Made by a program: the position numbers and the translations under genes
Source of the DNA: Bacteroidales bacterium
GTDB lineage: Bacteria > Bacteroidota > Bacteroidia > Bacteroidales > UBA10428
DNA length: 38,374 bases
Assembly: GCA_016935435.1 (NCBI GenBank)
Contig: JAFGQZ010000085.1
Location: 1 to 38,374, forward strand
Reading direction: 5' to 3'
Shown: piece by piece, positions 18,301 through 25,999 of the stretch
How the letters are laid out: each line of letters opens with the position of its first letter
How positions within the stretch are numbered: position 1 is the stretch's first letter
Notes under the pieces: generated by a model
The model's input: the letters and a program-made list of their open reading frames with translations, nothing else
The model's database searches: none
What the model was told of the DNA's origin: nothing

Positions 18301-19384
18301 CATCTAAAACAACAGAACCACCAGCACCTCCACCGCTACCGCCTGCCTGGGCGGCAAAAACCTGGTTGCCATTGGCCATTATGCTGTAGCCGTTGCCAAC
18401 AAGCGAATCGGTAAGTATAAAAACAATACCGCCCCCATTGCCACCAGCCCTTGCCGAATAAGTAAGATTATAGGTTGAAGCCCCGCCTCCGCCACCCATT
18501 GCAACATTATTGTTGGAATTAGAATAATAACCGGTAGGCAACAAACTAATTCCGCCACGGGCATATTGGCCAGCTGCCGGTGTGCAGGGGTCGCCCTGTG
18601 CCCCACCAATACCGCCGGCACCATAATTACTGCCACCGGCGCCTCCGCCAAACATGCCAGCACCGCCTCCGCCGCCGGTATAAAAATTGCCCATGCCCTT
18701 AGTATAAGCAAAACTGGTGGTCATTAAGCCTTCGCCTTTAAGACCGGCTTTGCCTATTGTGGCAGTTGTGAAATAAAAAGTATCGGGTGAATATGCTGGG
18801 CGACAGCCTTCGTAATAAAACTCTGCGGCCCCCCCCCTGAAACCTGCCCCAGAGGCATTTATATTTGCATTAAGCATAAGTTTTTTTAGTACAACCAGGG
18901 CTATTACGCCCCCTTTGGCCCCATTCCAGGGTGTTGCCAGCAACTGCGATATTACCGTGGCATTTTCGGCTTCGAAAACCTTTATAAGCTGTATTTTTTC
19001 GGTAGAAACATAAGCGCGTTTAAGGTTTGCTGTAAAATACACATTCTGTCCCGACACATAATTTACCGATAAAAACTCGTAGGCCCCGGTTTCGGTGCCA
19101 TAAAATGTATGTACGCCATCGTCAAGGAACCAGCTGCCGGAAGTGTTTATACGGGCACCGGTCATTTGCATCAGCAACACTTTATCGCCCGGTTTAAGGC
19201 CCGACAAATCTTCGGTGCCTGAACAGGTTACAGAGTTTGCCCCAAGGCCGGTTACAGCATAATAACTATTTACAACCCCGCCAATGTTAACCTGCGATTG
19301 TGCTGAAAATGAAAGGCTAAATAGTGCTATTATCAATAAGTATCGGTTCAATTGCCCAGGTTGTTTTAAAATTAATTGCTCCAA
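15329..19384 (-). CDS. Giant glycine-rich repeat surface protein with T9SS type B sorting domain
   Basis: A 1351-residue secreted protein. A signal peptide (hydrophobic core about 15-28, ending AQSQ) leads into a beta-rich N-terminal region, then a glycine-rich zone (about 180-430) with runs of up to 11 glycines. Six full Ig-like repeats of about 93 residues (about 453-1011) follow, each starting with a D-T-I/L-C-like motif and containing YxYxW and TTYYxRxV. After a partial seventh unit come two Ig-like domains (about 1095-1258) and a type B sorting domain (last ~90 residues: GFSPDGDGINDNF, then TIFNRNGRQIWQ and the PADTYFYIF strand). The sorting domain directs export by T9SS to the cell surface or medium. 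Start uncertain: no ATG; TTG at 19382-19384, or TTG at 19349-19351 giving MNRYLLIIALF, a neater signal peptide. It follows the kinase gene by 14 bases. Likely an adhesin or filament subunit; that role is inferred. Confidence 0.88.
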   Translation of the reverse strand: MEQLILKQPGQLNRYLLIIALFSLSFSAQSQVNIGGVVNSYYAVTGLGANSVTCSGTEDLSGLKPGDKVLLMQMTGARINTSGSWFLDDGVHTFYGTETGAYEFLSVNYVSGQNVYFTANLKRAYVSTEKIQLIKVFEAENATVISQLLATPWNGAKGGVIALVVLKKLMLNANINASGAGFRGGAAEFYYEGCRPAYSPDTFYFTTATIGKAGLKGEGLMTTSFAYTKGMGNFYTGGGGGAGMFGGGAGGSNYGAGGIGGAQGDPCTPAAGQYARGGISLLPTGYYSNSNNNVAMGGGGGASTYNLTYSARAGGNGGGIVFILTDSLVGNGYSIMANGNQVFAAQAGGSGGGAGGSVVLDASGYANNLYLSVNGGKGGDGGASGGGGGGGGGGGIIWYSGTSLPAQVHLSFSKGERGTSQTLNRNGTVGYDGGPRSEFVPVLNGFVFNAIRDNDTICQGKVPRLLIGTTPKGIGPFSFEWLQSTDSVNWTVIPSATTKDYQPPALDVTTYYTRVVTDGSNGKTDTALSVEIFVFPAITGNSLMLRDTICSGIAPGMLNANPVAGGDGLLYYYTWQSKNLVSEWQTIGSLEEHNETNQLTNTTFYRRIVVSAKVCADTSETDTLTVLPQIVNNDFFTPDSTICYGLQSGVLTPKSVSGGDGNYRYKWLESADNIGYSEISGETSSQYNPGALATTMYFARVVYSGNDDACIDTSNAKTIEVLPSLGNNIVEISADLICYNTQPLAIIGSLPDGGSGSYTYQWFTKNGAAYTSISGANGQGYQPPSLTDTAIYVRRVISGDDNACTDTSNELVIKVVPQIFNNLVSKHDTLCENNKPLPFAEYRASGGAGAFTYKWINKTLQANWSDAPAPNTDTLYSAVPLVQTTFFSRVAYSSICSDTSAPIEITVYPKIENNFLSGGAEQYVCYNLSKSINGLTPQGGNSAYSYIWQNSSDAFTWGYFSNTAGINTGNLNSAVYFRRIVLSGEGNECADTSSNVLVKINPLPAGDIESVPDTLCKGGEVTINYQGLTGNGPWTMKLGTETNELFTSPALSGTSGSLAFALNSSVDIKVLSIQDDSACFADLSANSGIVRAVVYEMPVANAGAGFEVCGPVARLNAAPSVGIGAWKIADGLFDDPAKPDALVTTNQYGLVDISWTETNWRECTDEDIVSVMFYEQPLEIDAGDDIKSINYDTVLNASFPAVGYGFWKFNDSGRFVEFGDSLSNSTSVTVDGEGEYTFIWTIINGICPAISDSVVLLVDKTTFYEGFSPDGDGINDNFIVEFTRGRLGRLTIFNRNGRQIWQKNGEGQIEWDGTTDFGGDAPADTYFYIFERLDNTDKPKKGFIELRRNNK
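16352..18028 (-). repeat. Six tandem ~280-base units encoding Ig-like repeats
   Basis: Within the giant surface-protein gene, six consecutive units of about 274-287 bases encode about 93-residue repeats beginning with motifs such as NDTICQG, RDTICSG, DSTICYG and HDTLCEN. They are conserved in pattern (Cys near the start, GG.G.Y.Y.W in the middle, TTYYxR..V near the end) but diverged in DNA, so they are old duplications rather than a fresh expansion. Confidence 0.75.
18201..18234 (-). repeat. GGN trinucleotide run coding for polyglycine
   Basis: An almost pure CCG/CCA triplet tract on the plus strand (GGC/GGT on the coding strand) encodes 11 consecutive glycines. It stands out in AT-rich DNA; unit gain or loss would keep the reading frame. 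Confidence 0.85.
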
Positions 19385-19398
19385 ATATAAAAAATAAT

Positions 19399-22300
19399 CT
19401 ATTGTTTAAGTGGAATATAAATCTTAAAAGTTGTGCCCTCCCCGGTTTTTGTTTCATATTTTATCTTGCTATCCATTTGGTCGAGAATATTTTTAACAAT
19501 AGTGAGGCCTAAGCCCATGCCGCTCGATTTTGTGGTAAAGTTTGGTGTAAACAATTTTGCCTGTACTTCGTCGGAAATACCTTTGCCATTGTCTGATATC
19601 TGAATAATTGCCATATTCTTATGGCGTTCGAGGATTACCTTTACCAACCCCTTCTCTTCGTCGCTTATTGCTTGTATTCCGTTTTTGATGATATTGATAA
19701 AAACCCTGTTTAGTTGTTCAGTATCGGCTTTAACATACAATTTTTCATCGCCAGGCTCAAGCAATACTTCCACCTTTTCGTGGCAAAACAGCGATACTGC
19801 TTTTTCCAGCACAGGGCCAAGTTCAATAATTTCAAACCTTGCCACCGGCATTTTGGCAAAGTTTGAAAACTCACTTGCAATAGCCGACAGGTTATCGATT
19901 TGTTCAACAAGCAGGTTTGTAACATTATTCAGGTATTCTTCGAAATTTTCCTTTTTATCGCCCCATGAACGTTTCAGTTGCTGAACGCTTAACCGCATAG
20001 GTGTTAGCGGGTTTTTAATCTCATGGGCAACCTGCTTTGCCATTTCGCGCCAGGCCGATTCACGTTCAGAGCGGGCAAGCAGTTCTACATTGCGTTCCAG
20101 TTCGCCAACCATGTTATTGTATTCTTCAACAAGTTTGCCTATTTCATCGTTACGCGAATATTGTATTTTTTCATACTTTCCGCCCAGTGCAAGGCCCCTG
20201 AAGCTCAATTGCAGCATTTCCAATGGTTTGGTAATCTGGCTCGATAATACTACAACTACCAACAGGGTAATTAAAATAAGCAGCACATAAATATTAATAA
20301 TAGCAACCGTTATAGTGGTAATATCGTCCTGCAGGTCTTTCTGCTTGGTAAAATAAGGCAGGTTGAGGTATGCAAGCAATTGCCCATTGGAATTGAAAAA
20401 GGGCACGTAAGCCGATAAATAATTTAATTTCCCTATATGTTCGCGGTGTATAAACTTGGCAAGTTGTTCGCGGTGCAATTTTGAATATGCAAGAGGATCC
20501 ATTCTTTCGTTCTGCAGCCCCATCTGGAATATTTCTGATCTGGAAGTTGCAAGTAGCACCCCATCGGGTGCATATAAATTGATATCGGTATAAAAAACAT
20601 CGGAAAACTTAATTAGCAATTGCGAAAGGTCGTCGTATTTATCTGATGTCCAGTTTTTTGTGAGTTCGCTTTCGAAAGACAGTTTATGATCGAGTTCGAT
20701 GTAAACCGATTGTATTTTTTCTTTGATCATGCGCAACTGGGTCTGGTTATATTTTCTGATATTAAACCATGTTGTACTGCCGGCAATTAAAACCAACGAT
20801 ACAAGCAATACCGAAACCATTGTAACCTGAATTTTATTGCGAAGGTTGTCGCGAAAACTCAGGTGCTGCATTTTTGTTATAAAAACCAGGTTCAAAAGCA
20901 ATAGTAGTATGTAATAAAAAATAAAAATATACGAGAACAGCACAACTATATCGGTTGTACCCACAGCTTTCTCGCTGATAACTATAATATTATATTCATC
21001 GGGCCTATAAACAAGGTGTATATGGTTGTTTCGCCTCACATTATAAAAATTGCTTGTTGACAAGCGTTCGAAGTTATTGGATTTAAGACTGTATTCGTAG
21101 GCGCCTGCTTGTGAAACCAACCTGCCTTTATAATACTTAGCATACGACTTTTCTGAAATTGCCGACGAAGTTTGTACCTGCTCATCAAGCAATAGTTCGG
21201 GATAACCCAGCGGATTAGCAGAATGTTTCGATTCGAGCTCCAGGAACAACGATAATTCAGGGGAGCCGGGCTTATTGTATTTTACCCAACCGATGTAATT
21301 GATAAGCCCCGAAAAATTATCGATAAAATAGAACGATGAATTAGGAACCTGTAAACCTGCGGCAGAAATATATTCTTCGAAATAGGAATAACAGTGGTAC
21401 CAGGCAAATGCAGGGGTTTCGAGCATAACACTATCAACCGGGGTACAAACAGTAATGCGTGCATTGTATTTTTTAAAATAACTGCTGAAATAATTGTTCG
21501 ACAAATAATTGTAGAGCTTAACCCCATCGAACCTATCCCTAAATAACATACGAAAAACAGCACTGTCGGCTGATAAACGTTCCGACACATCTTCGAGCAT
21601 GTACTCGGCTACAGGATCGTGTTCCGATGAAAGGCTTATCGCAAGCGATTTGTTAACCTGAATTTCTTTGTCGGTATTGTATTTAACAATAAATACCAAA
21701 ATATAGGTTGAGAACAAAAGCAGAAAGAATACCATTGAGGAGAAAAACACATTTTTTTTAATTTGACGATAGGTAAGGCCAATAAGCACATACAGCAATA
21801 TACCGAATATTATGGTATAAATATCGACTACAAACCGAAAGGCAAAACCAGCTATAAATAAAATCAGAAGAAGGCTTGAGCAGTTAATAATAAGCTTATA
21901 CTTGTTTACTTCTTTAAGCGTGTTAAAAATAAAAAAACCTATAAAAAACACAGCCAGGTAATTTGCCGCAAACACCAGGTATGCAAGAACAACCGGAAGG
22001 GTAATTTCACTAATATTAGCAGGAATAATCCTCAAACTCGAATTGGTGATAATGCCTTTTGAAACCGTAAAAGCATAAAAAAGCATTAAAATGTAAAACA
22101 CATTAAGAATACCTGTCCATGCGTTGCGATTAAAGGCATTGTTCAAAAACCGACCGGGTATGGAGGCATGTTTATAAAACAAATAGGCAACAAATGTAAA
22201 AACTATGGTGTTTAGCAACAAATCGCCCATACTTGGCGAAATGCGTGATGCAAAAATAAAAGGATCGAAAAGGTAAAAACGCCCTGCAAACAAGCCCGAA

Positions 22301-23040
22301 TAAACAAAAACCACCCTTAAAGCTATGAGGCCTGCAACAGCAGGCAAGAGCCAATATTTTGCTTTTTTTTCCGACAAAGAATTAAAAGAAAGCCTTAAAA
22401 ACAAAAGGAACAAAAAAACCGACAAGAACAACAAAGCAGTGGACAATAACTGCGGCAATGCATGAGAACTGTTTTTTGCCGGCGAGGGCTTTACCGAAAA
22501 CACATATTCGCCCGATTTATTGTAAATTGAATGCCCGTTTTTTTTATCACCATTAATGAACAATTCTCCGTTTCTTGTCCCAAATGCCGGATAAATGCCA
22601 TTATTGATAAAACGGTTGTTATAAGGAAAACTGCTCGACAGGTTTATGAGTGCTATAAGGGTACTGTCGGATTTTTTTTTCACCAGCTGATAATAATTGG
22701 TGTTGGCAAGCTTTACCATTTGGCCGTCAGATATAGAATCGACATTTACATATTGAAAAGGCACACTTTTATCGGACCAGAATACCCAGGCGCCTTTGTG
22801 TAAAATTAACGACGATATCCCTCTTTCAACTGCTTTTTGGGCAGCATCGAAGGCCGTTTCATATTCTTCCACAGAAAGGGTGCCCAATAACGCCAATGCT
22901 TCTTCCTGCCTTTTATCGAATTTCTCCTGGATACGCTTCCCTATTCTTTTTTCACCTGAAAAACTGGCATGAGAAAAAGCCACAATAAAGGCTGTAATGG
23001 CAACAACCAACGATAGCATTAAATAATGTCCTGGTTTCAT
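19399..23040 (-). CDS. Large multi-span sensor histidine kinase (NtrY-like core)
   Basis: A 1213-residue membrane histidine kinase. An N-terminal helix (about 6-26) and an outside domain precede a block of about eight membrane spans (195-450), a second outside domain (about 455-690), helices at about 693-718 and 735-757, a third outside domain (757-905), a last helix (907-932) and HAMP (about 932-985). The HisKA phospho-acceptor is H1006 in AHEIKNPLTP; the ATPase domain shows NGIQAISDE (N box), ISDNGKGIS, FTPNFTTKSSGMGLGL. The kinase core resembles NtrY, but it is far longer than the 700-750 residues I expect for NtrY, owing to the extra membrane and outside domains. No response regulator is nearby, so it is an orphan. 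It begins nine bases after rlmH and precedes the giant surface-protein gene by 14, so it is probably cotranscribed with them. Confidence 0.9.
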   Translation of the reverse strand: MKPGHYLMLSLVVAITAFIVAFSHASFSGEKRIGKRIQEKFDKRQEEALALLGTLSVEEYETAFDAAQKAVERGISSLILHKGAWVFWSDKSVPFQYVNVDSISDGQMVKLANTNYYQLVKKKSDSTLIALINLSSSFPYNNRFINNGIYPAFGTRNGELFINGDKKNGHSIYNKSGEYVFSVKPSPAKNSSHALPQLLSTALLFLSVFLFLLFLRLSFNSLSEKKAKYWLLPAVAGLIALRVVFVYSGLFAGRFYLFDPFIFASRISPSMGDLLLNTIVFTFVAYLFYKHASIPGRFLNNAFNRNAWTGILNVFYILMLFYAFTVSKGIITNSSLRIIPANISEITLPVVLAYLVFAANYLAVFFIGFFIFNTLKEVNKYKLIINCSSLLLILFIAGFAFRFVVDIYTIIFGILLYVLIGLTYRQIKKNVFFSSMVFFLLLFSTYILVFIVKYNTDKEIQVNKSLAISLSSEHDPVAEYMLEDVSERLSADSAVFRMLFRDRFDGVKLYNYLSNNYFSSYFKKYNARITVCTPVDSVMLETPAFAWYHCYSYFEEYISAAGLQVPNSSFYFIDNFSGLINYIGWVKYNKPGSPELSLFLELESKHSANPLGYPELLLDEQVQTSSAISEKSYAKYYKGRLVSQAGAYEYSLKSNNFERLSTSNFYNVRRNNHIHLVYRPDEYNIIVISEKAVGTTDIVVLFSYIFIFYYILLLLLNLVFITKMQHLSFRDNLRNKIQVTMVSVLLVSLVLIAGSTTWFNIRKYNQTQLRMIKEKIQSVYIELDHKLSFESELTKNWTSDKYDDLSQLLIKFSDVFYTDINLYAPDGVLLATSRSEIFQMGLQNERMDPLAYSKLHREQLAKFIHREHIGKLNYLSAYVPFFNSNGQLLAYLNLPYFTKQKDLQDDITTITVAIINIYVLLILITLLVVVVLSSQITKPLEMLQLSFRGLALGGKYEKIQYSRNDEIGKLVEEYNNMVGELERNVELLARSERESAWREMAKQVAHEIKNPLTPMRLSVQQLKRSWGDKKENFEEYLNNVTNLLVEQIDNLSAIASEFSNFAKMPVARFEIIELGPVLEKAVSLFCHEKVEVLLEPGDEKLYVKADTEQLNRVFINIIKNGIQAISDEEKGLVKVILERHKNMAIIQISDNGKGISDEVQAKLFTPNFTTKSSGMGLGLTIVKNILDQMDSKIKYETKTGEGTTFKIYIPLKQ

Positions 23041-23049
23041 TTCTTTCGG

Positions 23050-23523
23050 TTAATTGTTGTGGTACGGATGGTTATTAATAATGGTAAATGCCCTGTATAA
23101 TTGCTCCACAAAATACAAACGCACCAGTTGGTGTGTTGTTGTCATTGATGAGAGCGACAGCATATCGGTTGTTTTTTGGTACACCTCTTTTGAAAAACCA
23201 TACGCCCCGCCAACAACAAAGAGTAAATTTTTAGGGCTGGCATTAAAAATTTTTTGCAAATATTGTGCAAAGCCGGCTGAATTGAAATGTTTTCCATTTT
23301 CATCGAGCAAAACAACATAATCGAAATTTTTCATTTTTTTGAGCAAAGCATCGCCCTCGGCTTTTTTCAGTTCATCAGGCTTAAATTTCGCACTGCCCTT
23401 GGGCAGCAAAATATATTCCATTTCGAAACCTGCAAATTTGTTGATCCGCATGGCATACTCCCCAATAAGCCTTTCGAGGCAAACATCATCGGTTTTGCCA
23501 ACATTTAACAGGGTAATCTTCAT
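23050..23523 (-). CDS. rlmH: 23S rRNA (pseudouridine1915-N3)-methyltransferase RlmH
   Basis: A 157-residue SPOUT-class methyltransferase, the normal length for RlmH. The SAM-binding knot shows VVGGAYGF (103-110), LSLSSMTTTHQLVR (122-135) and the C-terminal NHPYHN (151-156), all family hallmarks. The enzyme uses S-adenosylmethionine to methylate N3 of pseudouridine 1915 in helix 69 of 23S rRNA on assembled ribosomes. It is the first gene of the long minus-strand set, nine bases before the histidine kinase gene, so a housekeeping gene appears to head an accessory operon. The upstream gap is shared with the divergent DUF4783 gene. Confidence 0.97.
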   Translation of the reverse strand: MKITLLNVGKTDDVCLERLIGEYAMRINKFAGFEMEYILLPKGSAKFKPDELKKAEGDALLKKMKNFDYVVLLDENGKHFNSAGFAQYLQKIFNASPKNLLFVVGGAYGFSKEVYQKTTDMLSLSSMTTTHQLVRLYFVEQLYRAFTIINNHPYHNN

Positions 23524-23568
23524 AATTTTATTTTATCCGGCAATATATCACATAAAACACAATTCTCA

Positions 23569-23585
23569 ACCAAAAAATTTTTGGT
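23569..23585. promoter_or_regulatory. Palindrome in the rlmH/DUF4783 divergent gap
   Basis: ACCAAAAA-A-TTTTTGGT is a perfect eight-base inverted repeat around one central A, 46 bases upstream of the rlmH ATG. A direct repeat of AACTAAG follows at 23607-23613 and 23621-23627. Its position suits an operator for the rlmH-led operon, though AT-rich palindromes arise easily by chance. Confidence 0.3.
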
Positions 23586-23706
23586 CAAAACCATAAACAT
23601 TGTGCCAACTAAGCTACACAAACTAAGAATTACTTTAATTTTAACATTACCTTCTATCAAAAAAGGTATAATTAAAAGGTAGTTTTCGATAATCGTTATT
23701 TTATTT

Positions 23707-23714
23707 TACATTTG
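23707..23714 (+). promoter_or_regulatory. Putative -7 promoter box for DUF4783-nadC
   Basis: TACATTTG matches TAnnTTTG, 34 bases before the DUF4783 ATG. A TTTTCG at 23683-23688 sits roughly where a -33 TTTG would be, one base off consensus. Confidence 0.45.
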
Positions 23715-23748
23715 GCTCAATTTTTGACTTTAATTAAAAAAACTGATA

Positions 23749-24147
23749 ATGAAAGTTAAAACATTAAACACCTTTGTACTGCTTGCAGGCATTGCCTTTT
23801 GGGGCATGACAGCAGCCATTGACATACCGCAGGACATCATTAATGGTTTTGGACAGGGAAAATCTGAGCTGGTTTCGAAGTATTTTATTGGCAATGTTGA
23901 GCTTACATTAAACAACAAAGAAAACATTTACAGCAGCACACAGGCAGAAATTATACTAAAAGATTTTTTCAGGAAAAACGCACCACAATCTTTTACCATA
24001 ATACACGAAGGGGGAAAAACCGAATCGAAATATGCCATTGGCAAATTGAAAACTACCGGGGGCAACTACCGTGTAACCATTCTTCTGAAACAGTCTGGCA
24101 ATAAAATATACATACATCAGCTCAGAATAGAACAAGATGCAGCTTAA
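23749..24147 (+). CDS. DUF4783 domain exported protein
   Basis: A 132-residue protein matching the DUF4783 family, small exported proteins of Bacteroidota with no known role. It has a signal peptide (about 1-23, MKVKTLNTFVLLAGIAFWGM) and a mature part with the family pattern IDIPQDIINGFGQGKSELVS, then VELTLNNKENIYSS and a C-terminal strand set resembling a nuclear-transport-factor-2-type fold. Its stop overlaps the nadC start by 11 bases, so the two are cotranscribed and may be translationally coupled; pairing with nadC looks like a lineage habit rather than evidence of a joint function. Confidence 0.85.
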   Translation: MKVKTLNTFVLLAGIAFWGMTAAIDIPQDIINGFGQGKSELVSKYFIGNVELTLNNKENIYSSTQAEIILKDFFRKNAPQSFTIIHEGGKTESKYAIGKLKTTGGNYRVTILLKQSGNKIYIHQLRIEQDAA

Positions 24148-24988
24148 TTCGTACATTAATGATTTTATCGACCTTGCTTTCAGGGAAGACATCGGCGATG
24201 GCGACCATACATCGCTTTCAATAATACCGGCAGCAACTACCGGAAAAGCACAATTACTGGTAAAACAAGAGGGTGTGCTTTCGGGCAGTTTTGTGGCAGA
24301 GAAAATATTTAAAAAATTAGATCGGGACATAAACATCGAATTTTATATAGCCGACGGAAGCCCAATAGCACCCGGGGACATTGCCTTTACAGTAAAAGGA
24401 AAAGTACTTGCCCTTTTACAGGCAGAAAGGCTTGTGCTTAATGTTATGCAGCGCATGAGCGGAATTGCCACACAAACCAGCAAGTATGTTTCGGAACTGA
24501 AAGGGTTGAAAACGAAAGTTCTCGACACCCGAAAAACTACGCCCTGTATGCGCCTGCTCGACAAAATGGCGGTAAAGCACGGGGGCGGTGAGAACCATCG
24601 AATAGGCCTTTTCGATATGGTTTTAATTAAAGACAACCATATCGATTTTGCCGGCGGCATAGAAAATGCCATAAAAAGTGCCAGAAATTATCTGGCCGAA
24701 AAAAACCTAAACCTTAAAATTGAAGTTGAGGCCCGCAGCATAAAAGATATTGAATCGATTATGAAAGTCGGGGGCATACAACGCATCATGCTCGATAATT
24801 TTTCGATTGAAAAAACCCGCGAGGCTATAGCCATAATCAATGGAAAATACGAAACCGAATCGTCTGGTGGCATAACAATAGGGAACTTGCGCCAATATGC
24901 CGAATGCGGGGTAGATTACATATCGGTTGGCGCTCTCACCCATCAGATAAAAAGCCTTGATTTGAGCCTGAAGGCTATCGATTATTAG
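24137..24988 (+). CDS. nadC: Carboxylating nicotinate-nucleotide diphosphorylase (quinolinate phosphoribosyltransferase)
   Basis: A 283-residue enzyme of de novo NAD synthesis; it converts quinolinate and PRPP into nicotinate mononucleotide, CO2 and pyrophosphate in the cytoplasm. Motifs are DTRKTTP (130-136), HGGGENHR (148-155), LIKDNH (163-168), EVE (196-198), LDN (219-221), SSGGI (242-246) and SVGALTHQ (263-270), covering all known substrate-binding loops. Length is typical. It overlaps the DUF4783 gene by 11 bases and ends two bases before the YihY-type gene. No nadA or nadB is in the window. Confidence 0.97.
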   Translation: MQLNSYINDFIDLAFREDIGDGDHTSLSIIPAATTGKAQLLVKQEGVLSGSFVAEKIFKKLDRDINIEFYIADGSPIAPGDIAFTVKGKVLALLQAERLVLNVMQRMSGIATQTSKYVSELKGLKTKVLDTRKTTPCMRLLDKMAVKHGGGENHRIGLFDMVLIKDNHIDFAGGIENAIKSARNYLAEKNLNLKIEVEARSIKDIESIMKVGGIQRIMLDNFSIEKTREAIAIINGKYETESSGGITIGNLRQYAECGVDYISVGALTHQIKSLDLSLKAIDY

Positions 24989-24990
24989 TT

Positions 24991-25917
24991 ATGGATATAA
25001 AACCCGGCAGTTATAAATACAGGTTTTTCGACAACGAAATACACAAGCTTGGCGACAAATGCAAAAGAATTACCCTTCCGGGGTTTGATAAGGTTCCGGT
25101 TTACGATGTTTTTTGGTTTTTTATAGGCGGAATAAAAAAAGGATCGCTAAATTTGCGCGCCACTGCTGTAGCTTTTAATTTCCTGCTTGCACTGGGCCCG
25201 GCATTAATTTTCTTTATTGCCATATTGCCTTACCTGCCCATTCCGCATTTTCAGGAAACCCTTACAACCATTTTATTTCAATTAATACCAGCCGATTCGT
25301 ATATTACCATCGAACCTCTGCTCAACGATATTTTTATACGCCGGGGGGGTATGCCGGTTTTCGGTTTGCTCACAAGCCTGTTTTTTGCCCATAAAGGCAT
25401 TAACGGGATAATTGATGCATTCAACGCTACCTCGCATACAATCGAAAGTCGCTCGTGGTTCCGACAAAGGTTGGTATCGGTTGGCTTGTTGTTTATATTT
25501 TATGCCGTGGTTGTTGTATCCAGTATCCTGTTCCTTTTTAGCCGCAATCTCGCAACTTCTCTTGCCGATTTTGGACAAATCGATATAAAACCTTTCCTGC
25601 TATTCTCCGGGAAATGGATTATACTGCTTACTGTTACATTTTTCAGTATCTCGTTTCTATATTACCTTGCGCCAAGCAACCGTAACGGCTGGCAGTTTGT
25701 ATCGGCAGGCTCCACGCTTGCTACCATATTAACTCTTCTGGCGTCGCTGGGGTTTACCTATTTCATGGACAATATTGCACAGCTCAACAAACTCTTCGGC
25801 TCAATAGGGGCTATCATTGCGCTTATGCTTTGGATGAACTTTAATGCGCTTAACCTGCTTATTGGTTTCGAGCTTAATGCATCGATAAACAATGCCCGGT
25901 TAAAAAACCATCTATAA
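24991..25917 (+). CDS. YihY/virulence factor BrkB family membrane protein
   Basis: A 308-residue integral membrane protein of the YihY/BrkB family (TIGR00765). Six or so membrane segments are seen, with family motifs LRATAVAFNFLLALGPALIF near the start and the C-terminal LFGSIGAIIALMLWMNFNAL and LLIGFELNA. The family was once labelled ribonuclease BN, but that activity belongs to another protein; its function is unknown. It begins two bases after nadC and is probably the last gene of that transcript. Confidence 0.9.
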   Translation: MDIKPGSYKYRFFDNEIHKLGDKCKRITLPGFDKVPVYDVFWFFIGGIKKGSLNLRATAVAFNFLLALGPALIFFIAILPYLPIPHFQETLTTILFQLIPADSYITIEPLLNDIFIRRGGMPVFGLLTSLFFAHKGINGIIDAFNATSHTIESRSWFRQRLVSVGLLFIFYAVVVVSSILFLFSRNLATSLADFGQIDIKPFLLFSGKWIILLTVTFFSISFLYYLAPSNRNGWQFVSAGSTLATILTLLASLGFTYFMDNIAQLNKLFGSIGAIIALMLWMNFNALNLLIGFELNASINNARLKNHL

Positions 25918-25999
25918 AAACTTCTGGTTGAAAACTATCAGATTTTTGAACAAACCTGCCTGATTAATTGTTCCCCTTTGTATTATACCCTTTCTAAAA

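Noticed and set aside
24991..25917. Naming the YihY-type protein ribonuclease BN.
   Set aside because: The old name is a misassignment; RNase BN activity belongs to a metallo-beta-lactamase-fold protein (RNase Z family), while this is a multi-span membrane protein.
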